Shown here piece by piece: positions 29,730 through 40,729 of a stretch of DNA of 64,000 bases (positions are counted from its first letter, which is position 1; every line of letters starts with the position of its first letter). A model generated the notes under the pieces. The model searched no databases, was not told where the DNA came from, and was given only the letters and a program-made list of their open reading frames with translations. The stretch is from Lysobacteraceae bacterium NML91-0213. Its GTDB lineage: Bacteria; Pseudomonadota; Gammaproteobacteria; Xanthomonadales; Xanthomonadaceae. The stretch covers positions 62,778 to 126,777 of the forward strand of contig NWQL01000002.1 of assembly GCA_002798175.1 (NCBI GenBank). Direction: 5' to 3'. Position numbers and translations under genes: made by a program.

Positions 29730-30089
29730 TCAGGCCACGCCGAAGCGCTTCTTGAAGCCGTTGTCGGTGAAGCCCTGGGTCACCACGCCATCATCGGTAA
29801 CCACCACCGGGCGGCGGATCAGCTGCGGGTACTCGCGCAGCAGCAGTTTCCACTCGGCATCGCTGCCCGGCGCCTTGCGGTTTCCGGGCAGCGTGCGCCA
29901 GGTGGTCGACGAACGGTTGATGAGCGCGTCCCAACCGCCGGCGTGCCGCGCCCATCCGGCAAGCACCTCGGGCGCCTGCGGGGTGTCGCGGTAGTCGACG
30001 AAGTCGTGGGCGATGCCGAAGCGGTCCAGCCACCTGCGCGCCTTCCTGCAGGTATCGCAGTTCTTCAGGCCGTAGAGGGTGGTCGCCAT
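29730..30089 (-). CDS. ArsC/Spx/YffB-family thioredoxin-fold protein
   Basis: 119 aa. The N-terminus [18 protein letters not shown] has the family's P-loop-like redox site with Cys11 and Cys14, a CXXC rather than the CDTVKKA of E. coli Yff[17 protein letters not shown] is the conserved C-terminal block seen in ArsC-like proteins. A thiol reductase or glutathione-linked role is likely; true arsenate reduction is doubtful because there are no ars genes nearby. It sits between dapD and dapE with a 1-nt and a 7-nt gap, so it is translated as part of that operon, an arrangement also found in Xanthomonas. Confidence 0.92.
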   Translation of the reverse strand: MATTLYGLKNCDTCRKARRWLDRFGIAHDFVDYRDTPQAPEVLAGWARHAGGWDALINRSSTTWRTLPGNRKAPGSDAEWKLLLREYPQLIRRPVVVTDDGVVTQGFTDNGFKKRFGVA

Positions 30090-30090
30090 C

Positions 30091-30969
30091 TCAGCCCGCC
30101 AGTCCGCGCAGCAGGTCGTTGACACTGGTCTTGGCGCGGGTGCGCTCGTCGACCTGCTTGACGATCACCGCGCAGTACAGCGAATGGCTGCCGTCCTCGG
30201 CCGGCAGCGAGCCGGCCACCACCACGCTGCCCGGCGGCACGTGGCCATAGCTCACCTCGCGGGTGGCGCGGTTGTAGATGCGCGTCGACTGCCCCAGGAA
30301 CACGCCCATGCCGATCACGCTGTGGTGGCCCACCACGACGCCCTCGACCACTTCCGAGCGTGCGCCGATGAAGCAGTGGTCCTCGATGATCGTCGGCGAT
30401 GCCTGCAGCGGCTCGAGCACGCCACCGATGCCGGCGCCGCCGGAGATATGGCAGTGCTTTCCCACCTGCGCGCAGGAACCGACCGTGGCCCAGGTGTCGA
30501 CCATCGTGCCCTCGCCCACGTACGCGCCGATGTTGACGAAGCTCGGCATCAGCACCACGTCCCGCGCCACATGGCTGCCGCGGCGCACGTAGGCACCCGG
30601 AACCACGCGCACGCCGGCCTCGCGGAACATGCTCTCGTCGTAATCGGCGAATCGTGCTTCCACCTTGTCCCAGTACGGCGCAGGGTCGGCCTCGACCATC
30701 GCCATCTCGTTGATACGGAAATACAGCAGCACCGCCTTCTTCACCCACTCGTTGACCGTCCAGCCGCCGCGGCCGTCGGGCTCGGCCACGCGCAGCTGGC
30801 CGCTTTCCAACCCGACCAGGGTCTGCTCGACGGCCGGGCGCACCGCGCCGTCCACCTCCTCGGGGGTCAGCGTGCCGCGGCGCTCGAAGGCGCTGTCGAT
30901 GGTGGTGTGCAGGACCGCCACGGCGGCGGGGTCGGTATTGAACGTGGGCAGGGTCATCGGGGGATCCAT
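30091..30969 (-). CDS. dapD: 2,3,4,5-tetrahydropyridine-2,6-dicarboxylate N-succinyltransferase
   Basis: 292 aa from the ATG at 30969, or 288 aa from 30957; neither start has a good ribosome site. DapD transfers succinate from succinyl-CoA in lysine/diaminopimelate synthesis. The N-terminal helical domain ([14 protein letters not shown]) is followed by a left-handed beta helix with hexapeptide repeats ([54 protein letters not shown]). The C-terminal [19 protein letters not shown] completes the family pattern. It starts 32 nt after the glnD stop and ends 1 nt before the arsC-like gene, so it belongs to one minus-strand transcript. Confidence 0.96.
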   Translation of the reverse strand: MDPPMTLPTFNTDPAAVAVLHTTIDSAFERRGTLTPEEVDGAVRPAVEQTLVGLESGQLRVAEPDGRGGWTVNEWVKKAVLLYFRINEMAMVEADPAPYWDKVEARFADYDESMFREAGVRVVPGAYVRRGSHVARDVVLMPSFVNIGAYVGEGTMVDTWATVGSCAQVGKHCHISGGAGIGGVLEPLQASPTIIEDHCFIGARSEVVEGVVVGHHSVIGMGVFLGQSTRIYNRATREVSYGHVPPGSVVVAGSLPAEDGSHSLYCAVIVKQVDERTRAKTSVNDLLRGLAG

Positions 30970-31001
30970 ACGTTGTGCGGTGGAGGGATACCGGCGATCG
31001 C

Positions 31002-33611
31002 TCAGTCGGCATCCAGGGTGGCGAGCAGCGCTTCGCGCAGGGCGTCGCGCGCTGGCTCGTCGAGCGGCTGGTTGTGGCGGTCGCTGAGCCGGAATACGTC
31101 CTCGACGCGCTCGCCGAACGTGGCGATACGCGCATCGTGGACACGCATGCGCTGGCTGCGCAGCACATGGGCAACATCGGCCAGCAGGCCCGGGCGGTCG
31201 GTGGCCACCAGGCTGAAGACGGTGTGGCGGCCATCGGCGCTGTGGTCGAAGCCGATCTGCGGCACCACGCGGAAATGGCGCAGATGCCGCGGCTGCGTGC
31301 GGCGCGCCGGATGCACGTCGAGATTGCCTGCCAGCACCGTCGCCAGCTTGCGTTCGATCACCTGCGGGTCGGGCATATGGCGTGGGTCGGACGGCAGCAC
31401 CTGGAACACGTCGAAGATCGTGCCGGCCGGGCCATCCAGCGCACGCGCCTGCTGGATCGCCAGGCCGCTGCGGTCAAGGGTGATCGCGATCGCGGTGAAC
31501 AGGCCATCGCGGTCCGGGGAATGCACGAACACTTCCAGTGCCGGCACGCCGTCGGCGAGCCTGCGTACGCGCACCACGGTCCCGCCAGCCACCGCATCGC
31601 GCAGCGACAGCGCCTGCCAGGCCACCTGGTCGGCGCGGCCGCGCAGGAAGGCCTCTTCCGGCATCCGTGCAAACAGCAGGTCGGCATCGTCGACGCCGTT
31701 CGCGGCCAGCAGCCCGCGTGCCTGCTCGCGGGTCTCGGCGATGCGCTGGGCGGCTGCAACCGGGTGCTCCAGCCCGCGCCGCAGGGCCAGCCGGGTGGCG
31801 GTGCGCAGGTCGGTGAGCAGGCGGTCCTTCCAGGCGTTCCACAGCCGTGGCGAGGTGCCGGCGATATCCGCGCAGGTCAGCAGGTACAGGTAATCCAGCC
31901 GCTCGCGGTCCGCGACCTCGCCGGCGAAACGGTGGATCACCGATGGATCGGAGATGTCGTGTTTCTGTGCGACGGTCGACATCAGCAGGTGCTGGCGGAC
32001 CAGCCACTCGACCAGCGCGGTATCCGCGTCCGCCAGGCCATGGCCTTCGCAGAATTCACGCGCGTCCACCGCGCCCAGTTCGGAATGGTCACCGCCGCGG
32101 CCCTTGGCGATGTCATGGAACAGCCCGGCCAGCAACAGCAGCTCGGGCTTGCGCAGCGCCGGCCAGACCTCGTGCGCGCCGGAGAAGCGTGGATCGGGCG
32201 TGGCATCGGCGAAGCTCGCGATGTTGCGCAGCACAGCCAGCGTGTGCTGGTCCACCGTGTAGACGTGGAACAGGTCGAACTGCATGCGCCCGGTCACCCG
32301 CGCGAACTCGGGGATCCAGGTGCCGAGCACGCCCAGGCGGGCCATGCGCTCGAGCGTGCGCACCGGCACCGGCCCGCGCAGCAGGTCGAGGAAGCGCTGC
32401 CGCTCCGCGCCGGCGGCGTCACGCCACGACGGCAGCGCGTGCAGCGATTCGGCCAGCGCACGCGCGGTCTGCGAATGCAGGCCGCGCAACTCCGGGCATG
32501 CCGCCCAGGCCGCGAACAGGTCGAACACCGCGCCGATATCGGCGCGCGGCCAGACCTCGTCGCGCGCGGCGAGGTAGCCTCGCCGCGATACGAACGCAGC
32601 GTCCAGCGCCACCAGTTCGCCCTCGCCCTCGATGTGCTCCTCGAATCGCTGCAGCAGGCGGTCGTTGATGCGCAGCACCACCGATGCACTGCGGTAGAAG
32701 CCCTGCATCATCCGCTCGACCAGGGCGTTGTCCGCCTCCTCGACATGCTCGAGCCGCGCGGCCAGCGCCTTCTGGTGGTCGAAGCGCAGCCGCTCCTCGG
32801 CCTTGCCCGCGACGAGGTGCAGGCCGAAGCGAAGCCGCGACAGCGCCTGGCGTTCGCGTTCGAGGGTGGCCAGTTCATCCACGCCGAGCTGGCCCAGTGC
32901 GATCAGCTGCTCGAAGCCGTGCACGCCGAACACCGCGCGCGCCATCCAGCGCAGGGTCTGGATGTCGCGCAGGCCGCCCGGTCCGTCCTTCAGGTTGGGC
33001 TCGAGGTTGTCGGCGGTGTCGCCGTAGCGCGCATGGCGACGTGCCTGTTCCTCGCGCTTGCCATCGAAATATCGCTGTGCGGTCCAGCCGGTGCGCCCGG
33101 CGGCGATCGCGTCGGCCAGCGTGCGCACGTCCTGCAGGTTCGCCAGCAGGGGGCGGGCGTCCTGCAGGTTGGTCTGCACGGTCAGGTCGGCATCGGCCTC
33201 GCGGGTGCATTCGGTGGCGGTGCGGACCGCATGGCCCACCTTCAGGCCGGCATCCCACAGCAGCGCGAACAGCCGTCCGAGCGCATCGGCATGCGGCGTG
33301 CCGGCCCCCTCGCCGGCCAGCGCAAGCACATCGATGTCGGAATGCGGGAACAGTTCGCCGCGGCCGTAGCCGCCGACCGCGAACAGCGCCAGCGGCGCAT
33401 CCGACGGCACGCACCGCGCCCATGCCTGGCGCACCCAGCCATCGACGGCGGTGGCACGCGCGGCCAGCAGGCGGTCGACGTCCTCGCCCTCGTCGAAACG
33501 CGCGGCCAGCTGGGCATCGTGGTCGGCCAGCGCGGCGCGGGCCTCGGCGGCCCAGCCCGCATCGCTGCAGGCGTCGCGCTCCGTCCCGGTGGCGGGAGGC
33601 ATGGCGGCCAT
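31002..33611 (-). CDS. glnD: Bifunctional uridylyltransferase/uridylyl-removing enzyme GlnD
   Basis: 869 aa from the ATG at 33611; other in-frame starts lie at 33674 and 33602. GlnD senses glutamine and adds or removes UMP on PII proteins, setting nitrogen assimilation. The nucleotidyltransferase domain has [21 protein letters not shown] GlnD PII-UTase domain follows with [20 protein letters not shown], then an HD domain with [20 protein letters not shown], and two C-terminal ACT domains (about 690-869) including [21 protein letters not shown]. The length and order are standard. map lies 96 nt upstream on the same strand. Confidence 0.96.
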   Translation of the reverse strand: MAAMPPATGTERDACSDAGWAAEARAALADHDAQLAARFDEGEDVDRLLAARATAVDGWVRQAWARCVPSDAPLALFAVGGYGRGELFPHSDIDVLALAGEGAGTPHADALGRLFALLWDAGLKVGHAVRTATECTREADADLTVQTNLQDARPLLANLQDVRTLADAIAAGRTGWTAQRYFDGKREEQARRHARYGDTADNLEPNLKDGPGGLRDIQTLRWMARAVFGVHGFEQLIALGQLGVDELATLERERQALSRLRFGLHLVAGKAEERLRFDHQKALAARLEHVEEADNALVERMMQGFYRSASVVLRINDRLLQRFEEHIEGEGELVALDAAFVSRRGYLAARDEVWPRADIGAVFDLFAAWAACPELRGLHSQTARALAESLHALPSWRDAAGAERQRFLDLLRGPVPVRTLERMARLGVLGTWIPEFARVTGRMQFDLFHVYTVDQHTLAVLRNIASFADATPDPRFSGAHEVWPALRKPELLLLAGLFHDIAKGRGGDHSELGAVDAREFCEGHGLADADTALVEWLVRQHLLMSTVAQKHDISDPSVIHRFAGEVADRERLDYLYLLTCADIAGTSPRLWNAWKDRLLTDLRTATRLALRRGLEHPVAAAQRIAETREQARGLLAANGVDDADLLFARMPEEAFLRGRADQVAWQALSLRDAVAGGTVVRVRRLADGVPALEVFVHSPDRDGLFTAIAITLDRSGLAIQQARALDGPAGTIFDVFQVLPSDPRHMPDPQVIERKLATVLAGNLDVHPARRTQPRHLRHFRVVPQIGFDHSADGRHTVFSLVATDRPGLLADVAHVLRSQRMRVHDARIATFGERVEDVFRLSDRHNQPLDEPARDALREALLATLDAD

Positions 33612-33707
33612 GGTCAGCGCACCCGTCCCGCCGGCCGCGCCACGCACCGCGGTCGCGGATGGCGGGCTCGGCAACGTGGCACGACGGTACGCATCGGCGG
33701 CCGCCGC

Positions 33708-34487
33708 CTACAGGAAGGCGTCGTTGTCGTCGCCGGGCACGCGCGTCAGGATGTCGAAGCCGTCCCGGGTCACGGCCACGGTGTGCTCCCACTGCGCCGA
33801 CAGCTTGCGGTCCTTGGTGACCACGGTCCAGCCATCGGGCAGCACCCGCGTATGACGCGCGCCCTCGTTGATCATCGGCTCGATGGTGAAGGTCATGCCC
33901 TCCTGCAGCACCAGGCCCTCGCCCGGGCGACCGTAGTGCAGCACCTGCGGCTCGTCGTGGTAGACCTTGCCGATGCCGTGGCCGCAGTACTCGCGCACCA
34001 CGCTGAAGCGCTCCGCTTCGGCGTACTGCTGGATGGCATGGCCGACGTCGCCGAGCGTGGCACCCGGCCGCACCGCGCGGATGCCCTCGAACAGCGCCTG
34101 CCGGGTCACCTCGACCAGGCGTCGCGCCATCACCGACGGCGTGCCGACGTAGTACATACGGCTGGTGTCGCCGTGCCAGCCATCCTTGATGACGGTGACG
34201 TCGATATTGATGATGTCGCCGTCCTTGAGCACCTTGTCGCCGGGGATGCCGTGGCAGATGACGTTGTTGGCGGAGATGCAGGTGGCACGCGGATAGCCGC
34301 GGTAGCCGACGTTCGCGGGCACCGCGCCCTGCACCTGGACGATATGGTCGTGGCAGATGCGGTCGAGTTCCTCGGTGGTCACGCCCGGCTTCACGTACGG
34401 CGCGACCATGTGCAGCACCTCGGCGGCCAGGCGGCCGGCCTCGCGCATCTTCTCGATGTCTTGGGGGGTCTTCAGGTTGATGGCCAT
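33708..34487 (-). CDS. map: Methionine aminopeptidase type I
   Basis: 259 aa from the ATG at 34487; the GTG one codon earlier is less likely. It removes the N-terminal Met from nascent proteins. The five metal ligands sit in IINIDVTVIKDGWHGDTSRM (two Asp), EYCGHGIGKVYHDEPQV (His), MTFTIEPMINEG (Glu) and AQWEHTVAVT (Glu). The length is typical of the short type I enzyme. It is divergent from rpsB across a 360-nt gap, the arrangement found in many gammaproteobacteria. Confidence 0.97.
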   Translation of the reverse strand: MAINLKTPQDIEKMREAGRLAAEVLHMVAPYVKPGVTTEELDRICHDHIVQVQGAVPANVGYRGYPRATCISANNVICHGIPGDKVLKDGDIINIDVTVIKDGWHGDTSRMYYVGTPSVMARRLVEVTRQALFEGIRAVRPGATLGDVGHAIQQYAEAERFSVVREYCGHGIGKVYHDEPQVLHYGRPGEGLVLQEGMTFTIEPMINEGARHTRVLPDGWTVVTKDRKLSAQWEHTVAVTRDGFDILTRVPGDDNDAFL

Positions 34488-34847
34488 CACGGCATTATCG
34501 CCGATCGCGCGTCCCGACGCCCCTCCCGGGTGGCCGTGGCGGGCTGCCCGCCCGCGCCGGTGACCGGCCAGCCCGCCAACTTGCCCGCCTCCGGTCGCGG
34601 GCGTATCATCGCCGGCTGACCGCGCCCTCCCGGGCCGGTCCGTCGATGCCGGACGTCACCGGTAAATACACACCCGCTGCAACCCCCCGTGCCGGGGTGC
34701 GCGTGCCGCCGGAGCCCAGGCCCCGGTCCGCATGTCGTCGGTCACGGAGGCCGCGGGGAGGACCAACCCCGGAACCATCGCGCATGGCCCTGCCCTGCGC
34801 CCGCCCACCAATGCCCGGGCGGCGGTTCCATCACTGGAGTCACAGCA
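34488..34847. other. map-rpsB divergent gap: rpsB promoter and long leader
   Basis: 360 nt without a gene. It contains the rpsB promoter at 34581-34609, which gives a leader of about 230 nt. In the leader, CCCCCGTGCCGGGGT near 34685-34700 can form a hairpin, and several GC-rich stems are possible. In other gammaproteobacteria S2 represses its own mRNA through this leader, but I cannot match a specific motif here. Confidence 0.6.
34581..34609 (+). promoter_or_regulatory. rpsB-tsf promoter
   Basis: TTGCCC (34581-34586) and TATCAT (34604-34609) are separated by exactly 17 nt, giving the best sigma 70-like promoter in the window. Transcription should start near 34616. Confidence 0.7.
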
Positions 34848-35666
<819 letters not shown>

Positions 35667-35701
35667 GGCAGCTCCTGTCGGCTGCCGCCATCCGCGGCGG
35701 C
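35667..35701 (+). repeat. Overlapping hairpins between rpsB and tsf
   Basis: GGCAGC (35667-35672) pairs with GCTGCC (35681-35686), and the overlapping GCCGCC (35684-35689) pairs with GGCGGC (35696-35701). They are mutually exclusive and lack a T run. In E. coli the rpsB-tsf gap also holds a partial terminator. The 19-nt stretch 35680-35698 recurs exactly at 59649-59667. Confidence 0.55.
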
Positions 35702-35783
35702 CGACGTCGTGGCCTGCGCGCCACGACGCACCGGAACGGCCTCGCCGTTCCGCGTCCCCATTCCGCTATCTCCGAGGTATCCG

Positions 35784-36662
35784 ATGGAAATCACCGCAAG
35801 CCTGGTCAAGGAACTGCGCGAGCGCACCGGCGCCGGCATGATGGAGTGCAAGAAGGCACTGACCGAAGCCAATGGCGACATCGACGCCGCTGCCGAGGCG
35901 CTGCGCAAGTCCGGCCTCGCCAAGGCCGACAAGAAGGCCAGCCGCGTCACCGCCGAGGGCCGCGTGGCCACCGCCCAGGCCGCCGGTCGTGCGGTGCTGG
36001 TCGAGATCAACTCCGAGACCGACTTCGTCGCCAAGGACGAGAACTTCGTCTCCTTCACCGAGACCGTGGCCGCCGCTGCACTCGAGTCCGGCAGTGCTGA
36101 CGTCGAAGGCCTCAAGACCGCGAAGATCGCCTCCGGCGAGACCGTCGAGGAAGCCCGTGCCGCGCTGATCGCCAAGGTCGGCGAGAACGTGCAGGTGCGC
36201 CGCATGGCCCGCATCGACAGCGACAACAACGTTGCCGCCTACGTGCACGGTGGCCGCATCGGCGTGCTGGTCGAGGTCAAGGGCGGTGACGCCGAGCTGG
36301 CCCGCGGCCTGGCGATGCACGTTGCCGCGATGAACCCGCCGTACAACAACGCCGCCGACGTGCCGGCCGACTTCGTGGCCAAGGAAAAGGAAATCGAGCT
36401 GGCGAAGATGTCCGAGAAGGACAAGGCCAAGCCGGCCGAGATCCTCGAGAAGATCATCAGCGGCAAGATCGCCAAGATCGTCAACGAGGTCACCCTGGCC
36501 GGCCAGCCGTACGTGCTCGACACCGACAGGACCGTCGAGCAGGTGCTCAAGGCCGCCGGCGCCGAGGTCATCGGCTACCAGCGCCTGGCCGTGGGCGAAG
36601 GCATCGAGAAGGTGGTCGAGGACTACGCCGCCGAAGTGATGAAGCAGGCCGGCCTGGCCTGA
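35784..36662 (+). CDS. tsf: Elongation factor Ts
   Basis: 292 aa. EF-Ts is the nucleotide exchange factor for EF-Tu. The N-terminal UBA-like domain ([20 protein letters not shown]) is followed by the core [16 protein letters not shown] motif, which contacts EF-Tu and contains the TDFVAKD signature. The C-terminal coiled-coil and dimer regions end in [15 protein letters not shown]. The length is normal. It is co-transcribed with rpsB and closed by a strong terminator just after the stop. Confidence 0.98.
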   Translation: MEITASLVKELRERTGAGMMECKKALTEANGDIDAAAEALRKSGLAKADKKASRVTAEGRVATAQAAGRAVLVEINSETDFVAKDENFVSFTETVAAAALESGSADVEGLKTAKIASGETVEEARAALIAKVGENVQVRRMARIDSDNNVAAYVHGGRIGVLVEVKGGDAELARGLAMHVAAMNPPYNNAADVPADFVAKEKEIELAKMSEKDKAKPAEILEKIISGKIAKIVNEVTLAGQPYVLDTDRTVEQVLKAAGAEVIGYQRLAVGEGIEKVVEDYAAEVMKQAGLA

Positions 36663-36687
36663 CGCTTCGCGCTTCGCGCTGGACTGG

Positions 36688-36719
36688 AAAAGCCGCGGAC
36701 CCCCGCGGCTTTTTCTTTT
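36688..36719 (+). terminator. Rho-independent terminator after tsf
   Basis: AGCCGCGG (36691-36698) pairs with CCGCGGCT (36703-36710), a perfect 8-bp stem with flanking AAA/TTT pairs, followed by TTTTCTTTT. It closes the rpsB-tsf transcript, so the next gene needs its own promoter. Confidence 0.93.
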
Positions 36720-36878
36720 CCGGCCGCGCAACTCCCGGCCAGCCAGGGAGAGCAGACTCGCCCGACCAAACAGCGCGGGGCCTGCGGCACGTCCCGGATG
36801 CGCCGGTTCCTGTTGATGTGGCGCTCGGCCTGCATGAACGATCGGACCCTGCGGGCGTGACCTGCATCACCCGCGCGC

Positions 36879-36905
36879 TAAAGGTTGGTCGATACCCGCC
36901 GATAA
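36879..36905 (+). promoter_or_regulatory. Sigma 28 (FliA) type flagellar promoter
   Basis: TAAAGGTT (36879-36886), an 11-nt spacer, then GCCGATAA (36898-36905). The sigma 28 consensus is TAAAGTTT-N11-GCCGATAA, so only one of 16 bases differs and the spacing is exact. The predicted start is about 20 nt before the HDOD-GGDEF start codon. Confidence 0.88.
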
Positions 36906-36932
36906 GGCCGTCGACGCATACCGATCACCGCC

Positions 36933-38441
36933 ATGCACCCCGAACTGGTTTCCCTGCTCTCGCACTGCCGGACGCTGCCCACGCTTCCGGGTGTTGCGCT
37001 GCGCATGATCGAGCTGGCGGAGGATCCTGCCACCGACCTGGCCATGGCGGCCGAAGCGATCGCACTGGATCCCGCGCTGAGCGCGCGACTGCTGCGTATC
37101 GCCAATTCGCCGCTGTATGCGAGCGCGCATCGGCGGCGCGTGGATACGCTCTCGCAGGCACTGGCGCTGCTGGGGCTCAATGCGGCGCTGAGCCTGGCGC
37201 TGGGGTTCGTGGTTGCACGCACGCTGCAGCCCGACCATGCGCTGGCCGGCATGCACGAGCGTGTATGGCAGCGCAGTGCACTCGCCGCGATGGCCGCGCG
37301 CCTGCTGGCCGAACGGCTGCAGCTCGAGCGCCCCGAGGAACTGATGCTGGGCGCGCTGCTGCAGGACATCGGCATCCTCGCCCTGCTCCATGCAATGCCC
37401 GAGCGCTACGCGGAACTGCCGCAGGTGCCGCTGCAGGGGCGTGAGCGGCTGGAGGTCGAACGCGACCACCTTGGCGGCGACCACACCGAGGTGGGCGCAT
37501 GGCTCGCCGGCCGTTGGGGGCTGTCGGGCTATCTGCAGCGGATGATCCGCGGCAGCGAGACCGTCGAAACCGGCGACCGCACGCTGGGCTGCGTGGTGGC
37601 GGCAGGCCTGCTGGGCGACGTCTGGATGCGCCCCGATGACGTCCACGCCCGCGGGCAGCTCGAGCGGGTCGCGGTGGCGCTGGAGCTCGAGCCCCTCGAC
37701 GTCGAGACGCTGCTCGACCGGCTGTCGACGCTGGCGCCGGAGATGTCGGCATTGTTCGACGTGCGCATCCACCGCGAGGAACAGGCCCGCGAGATCGAAC
37801 AGCAGGGCCGCGAACTGGCGATGATCCGCCACCTGCTCGAGCGCGAGGACCTGCAGGAGGCGGTGCGCGAGGCAACGCGCCTGAAAGCGCGCACCCGCGA
37901 ACTCGACGACCTGGTGCGGCGCGATCCGCTGACCGGCGCCTACAACCGCCGCCAGCTCGAAGACGTGCTGCAGCAGGCGTTCGAGGAGGCCGAGCGCCGG
38001 CGCGAGCCGCTGTCGATCGCCTTCATCGACCTCGACGACTTCAAGCTGATCAACGACCGCTACGGGCACCTCGTCGGCGACACCGTGCTGCGCGAGTTCA
38101 GCCAGACGCTGACCCGGATGCTGCGCGCCAGCGACCTGCTCGCGCGCTATGGCGGCGAGGAGTTCCTGGTGGTGCTGCGTCGTTGCGGCGCGGAACGCGG
38201 CAGGCAGATCCTCGAACGCATCCTCGCCGACATCGCCAACACCCCGCTGGCCGACGTCGACGGCACGCCGATCCACATCACCTTCTCGGCGGGTCTTGCC
38301 ACCCATGGCGAGGATGCGCGCTTCATCGATGCGCACGCCATGCTCGCCGCCGCCGACGAAGCGCTGTATGGCGCCAAGCGCGAAGGCCGCAACCAGGTGG
38401 CGATGCGGCCCCGCGCGGCGTATCCGCCGGATTGTGCATAG
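36933..38441 (+). CDS. HDOD-GGDEF diguanylate cyclase under a flagellar-type promoter
   Basis: 502 aa, soluble. The N-terminal HDOD domain (about 8-215) begins [18 protein letters not shown] and includes [13 protein letters not shown] and [21 protein letters not shown] domains are signalling modules related to HD phosphodiesterases but lack the metal site. A long charged coiled coil (about 275-325) links to a GGDEF domain with [18 protein letters not shown] and active site GGEEF at about 407-411. RASD five residues upstream is an inhibitory RxxD site. It should make c-di-GMP. Its sigma 28 promoter ties expression to the flagellar cascade, suggesting a role in motility control. It interrupts the usual tsf-pyrH neighbourhood. 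Confidence 0.93.
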   Translation: MHPELVSLLSHCRTLPTLPGVALRMIELAEDPATDLAMAAEAIALDPALSARLLRIANSPLYASAHRRRVDTLSQALALLGLNAALSLALGFVVARTLQPDHALAGMHERVWQRSALAAMAARLLAERLQLERPEELMLGALLQDIGILALLHAMPERYAELPQVPLQGRERLEVERDHLGGDHTEVGAWLAGRWGLSGYLQRMIRGSETVETGDRTLGCVVAAGLLGDVWMRPDDVHARGQLERVAVALELEPLDVETLLDRLSTLAPEMSALFDVRIHREEQAREIEQQGRELAMIRHLLEREDLQEAVREATRLKARTRELDDLVRRDPLTGAYNRRQLEDVLQQAFEEAERRREPLSIAFIDLDDFKLINDRYGHLVGDTVLREFSQTLTRMLRASDLLARYGGEEFLVVLRRCGAERGRQILERILADIANTPLADVDGTPIHITFSAGLATHGEDARFIDAHAMLAAADEALYGAKREGRNQVAMRPRAAYPPDCA

Positions 38442-38472
38442 CGCGCGACGGCGTGCGGCGCGGGCGATCGGC

Positions 38473-38478
38473 TAGAAT
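38473..38478 (+). promoter_or_regulatory. Putative -10 box of pyrH
   Basis: TAGAAT lies 31 nt before the pyrH start codon, between it and the HDOD-GGDEF stop. The -35 region is not clear. Confidence 0.45.
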
Positions 38479-38509
38479 CCCGCCGGTTTACCCCATCCCC
38501 GAGGCCCGC

Positions 38510-39229
38510 ATGTCCACACTCGCCTATCGCCGCGTCCTGCTCAAACTGTCCGGCGAGGCCCTGATGGGCGACGAGGACTACGGCATCGACCCCAAGGTGA
38601 TTGGCCGCCTCGCACGCGAGGTGATCGAGGCCCAGCACGCCGGTGCCGAGGTCGCGCTGGTCATCGGCGGCGGCAACATCTTCCGGGGCGCGGGCCTCGC
38701 CGCCAGCGGCATGGACCGCGTCACCGGCGACCAGATGGGCATGCTGGCCACGGTGATCAACGCGCTGGCGATGCAGGACGCGCTCGAGAAGCTCGGCGCC
38801 AAGGCGCGGGTGATGAGCGCGATCAAGATCAACGACGTGTGCGAGGACTACATCCGCCGCCGCGCGATCCGCCACCTCGAGAAGGGCCGCCTGGTGATCT
38901 TCGCCGCCGGCGTCGGCAGCCCGTTCTTCACCACCGATTCCGGCGCCGCGCTGCGTGCGATCGAGATCGGCGCCGACCTGCTGCTGAAGGCGACCAAGGT
39001 CGACGGCGTCTACGACCGGGACCCGAAGAAGCACGCCGATGCGGTGCGATTCGAGCAGCTCAGCTACGACGAGGTGATCTCGCGCGGGCTGGAAGTGATG
39101 GATACCGCCGCGTTCGCACTCGCCCGCGACAGCAGCCTGCCGATGCGGGTATTCGACATGAGCCAGCCCGGCGTGCTGCTGCGCATCCTGCGCGGCGAGG
39201 CGGTCGGCACCCTCGTCACCGGCCGCTGA
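38510..39229 (+). CDS. pyrH: Uridylate kinase
   Basis: 239 aa, hexameric bacterial UMP kinase of the amino-acid kinase fold; makes UDP from UMP and [16 protein letters not shown] opens the phosphate site, [19 protein letters not shown] is the family signature, and [17 protein letters not shown] and [19 protein letters not shown] follow. The gene has a TAGAAT box 31 nt upstream and a GAGG ribosome site. frr follows after 84 nt with its own TATAAT box. Confidence 0.98.
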   Translation: MSTLAYRRVLLKLSGEALMGDEDYGIDPKVIGRLAREVIEAQHAGAEVALVIGGGNIFRGAGLAASGMDRVTGDQMGMLATVINALAMQDALEKLGAKARVMSAIKINDVCEDYIRRRAIRHLEKGRLVIFAAGVGSPFFTTDSGAALRAIEIGADLLLKATKVDGVYDRDPKKHADAVRFEQLSYDEVISRGLEVMDTAAFALARDSSLPMRVFDMSQPGVLLRILRGEAVGTLVTGR

Positions 39230-39275
39230 CCGCTCGCCGCGGTCCGGCGGGCATCGTCGCGCCGCGTGGTGCACG

Positions 39276-39281
39276 TATAAT
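39276..39281 (+). promoter_or_regulatory. Putative -10 box of frr
   Basis: A perfect TATAAT lies 32 nt before the frr start codon. No strong -35 box is found at 16-18 nt spacing. Confidence 0.5.
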
Positions 39282-39313
39282 CCCGCGGTTCCCGACCGCA
39301 GCTGGAGCCGGCG

Positions 39314-39871
39314 ATGCTCGACGATATCAAGAAAGACACCCAGACCCGCATGGCCAAGAGCGTCGAGGCGCTGCGCCACACGCTGGTCAAGGTCCGCACC
39401 GGCCGCGCCTCGACGGCGCTGGTCGAGCACCTCAAGGTGAACTACTACGGTTCCGACATGCCGCTGTCGCAGGTCGCCAGCGTGGCGGTGAGCGACGCGC
39501 GTTCGCTCACGATCACGCCGTGGGAGAAGCAGATGGTCGGCGCCGTCGAGAAGGCGATCCTCGCCTCCGACCTCGGCCTCACCCCGAACACCGCCGGCAC
39601 CACCATCCGCCTGAACCTGCCGGCGCTGACCGAGGAGCGTCGCCGCGAGCTGTCCAAGGTCGTGCACAGCGAGGGCGAGGACGCCAAGGTGGCGATCCGC
39701 AACATCCGCCGCGACGCCAACCAGCAGGTCAAGGAACTCCTCAAGGAGAAGCTGATCTCCGAGGACGACGAGCGCCGCAGCGAGGACGAGATCCAGAAGC
39801 TCACCGACAAGGCGATCAAGGACGTCGACGAAGTGGTCAAGGCCAAGGAACAGGAGCTGATGGCGGTCTGA
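39314..39871 (+). CDS. frr: Ribosome recycling factor
   Basis: 185 aa. RRF splits post-termination ribosomes with EF-G. The whole length aligns with the family: [20 protein letters not shown] at the N-terminal helix, [19 protein letters not shown] in domain II, and [19 protein letters not shown] in the C-terminal helix. GGAG lies 6 nt before the ATG. uppS starts 18 nt later. Confidence 0.98.
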   Translation: MLDDIKKDTQTRMAKSVEALRHTLVKVRTGRASTALVEHLKVNYYGSDMPLSQVASVAVSDARSLTITPWEKQMVGAVEKAILASDLGLTPNTAGTTIRLNLPALTEERRRELSKVVHSEGEDAKVAIRNIRRDANQQVKELLKEKLISEDDERRSEDEIQKLTDKAIKDVDEVVKAKEQELMAV

Positions 39872-39889
39872 GGACCGGTCAGTCGCGGC

Positions 39890-40729
39890 GTGATCGGACA
39901 CCCACCAGCGCCGGCTGACGCCCGGCCCCCGCCCGTGCGTCCGGATCCACGCGATCCGGCCGCAGGCGACGCACTTCCCGGCGCGGTGCCACGGCACCTG
40001 GCGATCATCATGGATGGCAACGGCCGCTGGGCGGCCCGTCGCCGGCGTCCACGGGCGATCGGCCACCGGGCCGGAGCGCGCGCGGTCAACCTCTGCATCG
40101 ACTGGTGCGTCGAACGCGGTGTCGGCGCGCTGACCCTGTTCGCGTTCTCCAGCGAGAACTGGGGGCGCCCGGAGGACGAGGTCGGCGCGCTGATGAAGCT
40201 GTTCATGGGTGCGCTCGACCGCGAGATCGACGAACTCGATCGCCGCGGCATCCGCATCCGCTTCATCGGTGAGCGCAGCCGTTTCGCGCCCGCTCTGCAG
40301 GCACGCATGGCCACGGCGGAAGCCAGGACCGGGCATCACGCGCGCCTCGCGCTCAATATCGCGGTGAGCTATGGCGGCCGCCAGGACATCGCCGCCGCCG
40401 CGCGTGCGCTGGCGCAGGACGTCGCCGCGGGCCGCCTGCGGCCCGAGGAGATCGACGAGCAGTTGCTGGGCGCACGCCTCGCCCTGGCTGACCTGCCGCC
40501 GCCCGACCTGTTCATCCGCACCGGTGGCGACCTGCGCATCAGCAATTTCCTGCTGTGGCAGCTGGCCTATACCGAACTGTGGTTCACCGATACCCTGTGG
40601 CCCGACCTCGATGCGGCCGTGCTCGACCGTGCGCTGGCCGACTATGCCGCCCGCGAGCGGCGCTTCGGGCTGACCAGCGCCCAGGTCGCACCCACCGCCC
40701 CAACCGATACGGACACCCCCGACGCATGA
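39890..40729 (+). CDS. uppS: Isoprenyl transferase (undecaprenyl diphosphate synthase)
   Basis: 279 aa from a GTG start. UppS makes the C55 carrier for peptidoglycan and O-antigen by adding isopentenyl units in cis. Catalytic Asp sits in HLAIIMDGNGRWA; FSSENWGRP and DLFIRTGGDLRISNFLLWQ are the other conserved blocks, and WPDLDAAVLDRALADY ends the core. About 35 Pro/Ala/Asp-rich residues precede the core, more than usual, and the start could be further in. Its stop overlaps the cdsA start (ATGA). Confidence 0.95.
   Translation: MIGHPPAPADARPPPVRPDPRDPAAGDALPGAVPRHLAIIMDGNGRWAARRRRPRAIGHRAGARAVNLCIDWCVERGVGALTLFAFSSENWGRPEDEVGALMKLFMGALDREIDELDRRGIRIRFIGERSRFAPALQARMATAEARTGHHARLALNIAVSYGGRQDIAAAARALAQDVAAGRLRPEEIDEQLLGARLALADLPPPDLFIRTGGDLRISNFLLWQLAYTELWFTDTLWPDLDAAVLDRALADYAARERRFGLTSAQVAPTAPTDTDTPDA

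Noticed and set aside
30975..34619. A 1214-codon open frame on the plus strand over glnD and map
   Set aside because: It runs antisense to two conserved genes, has no recognisable motif, and is a high-GC shadow.
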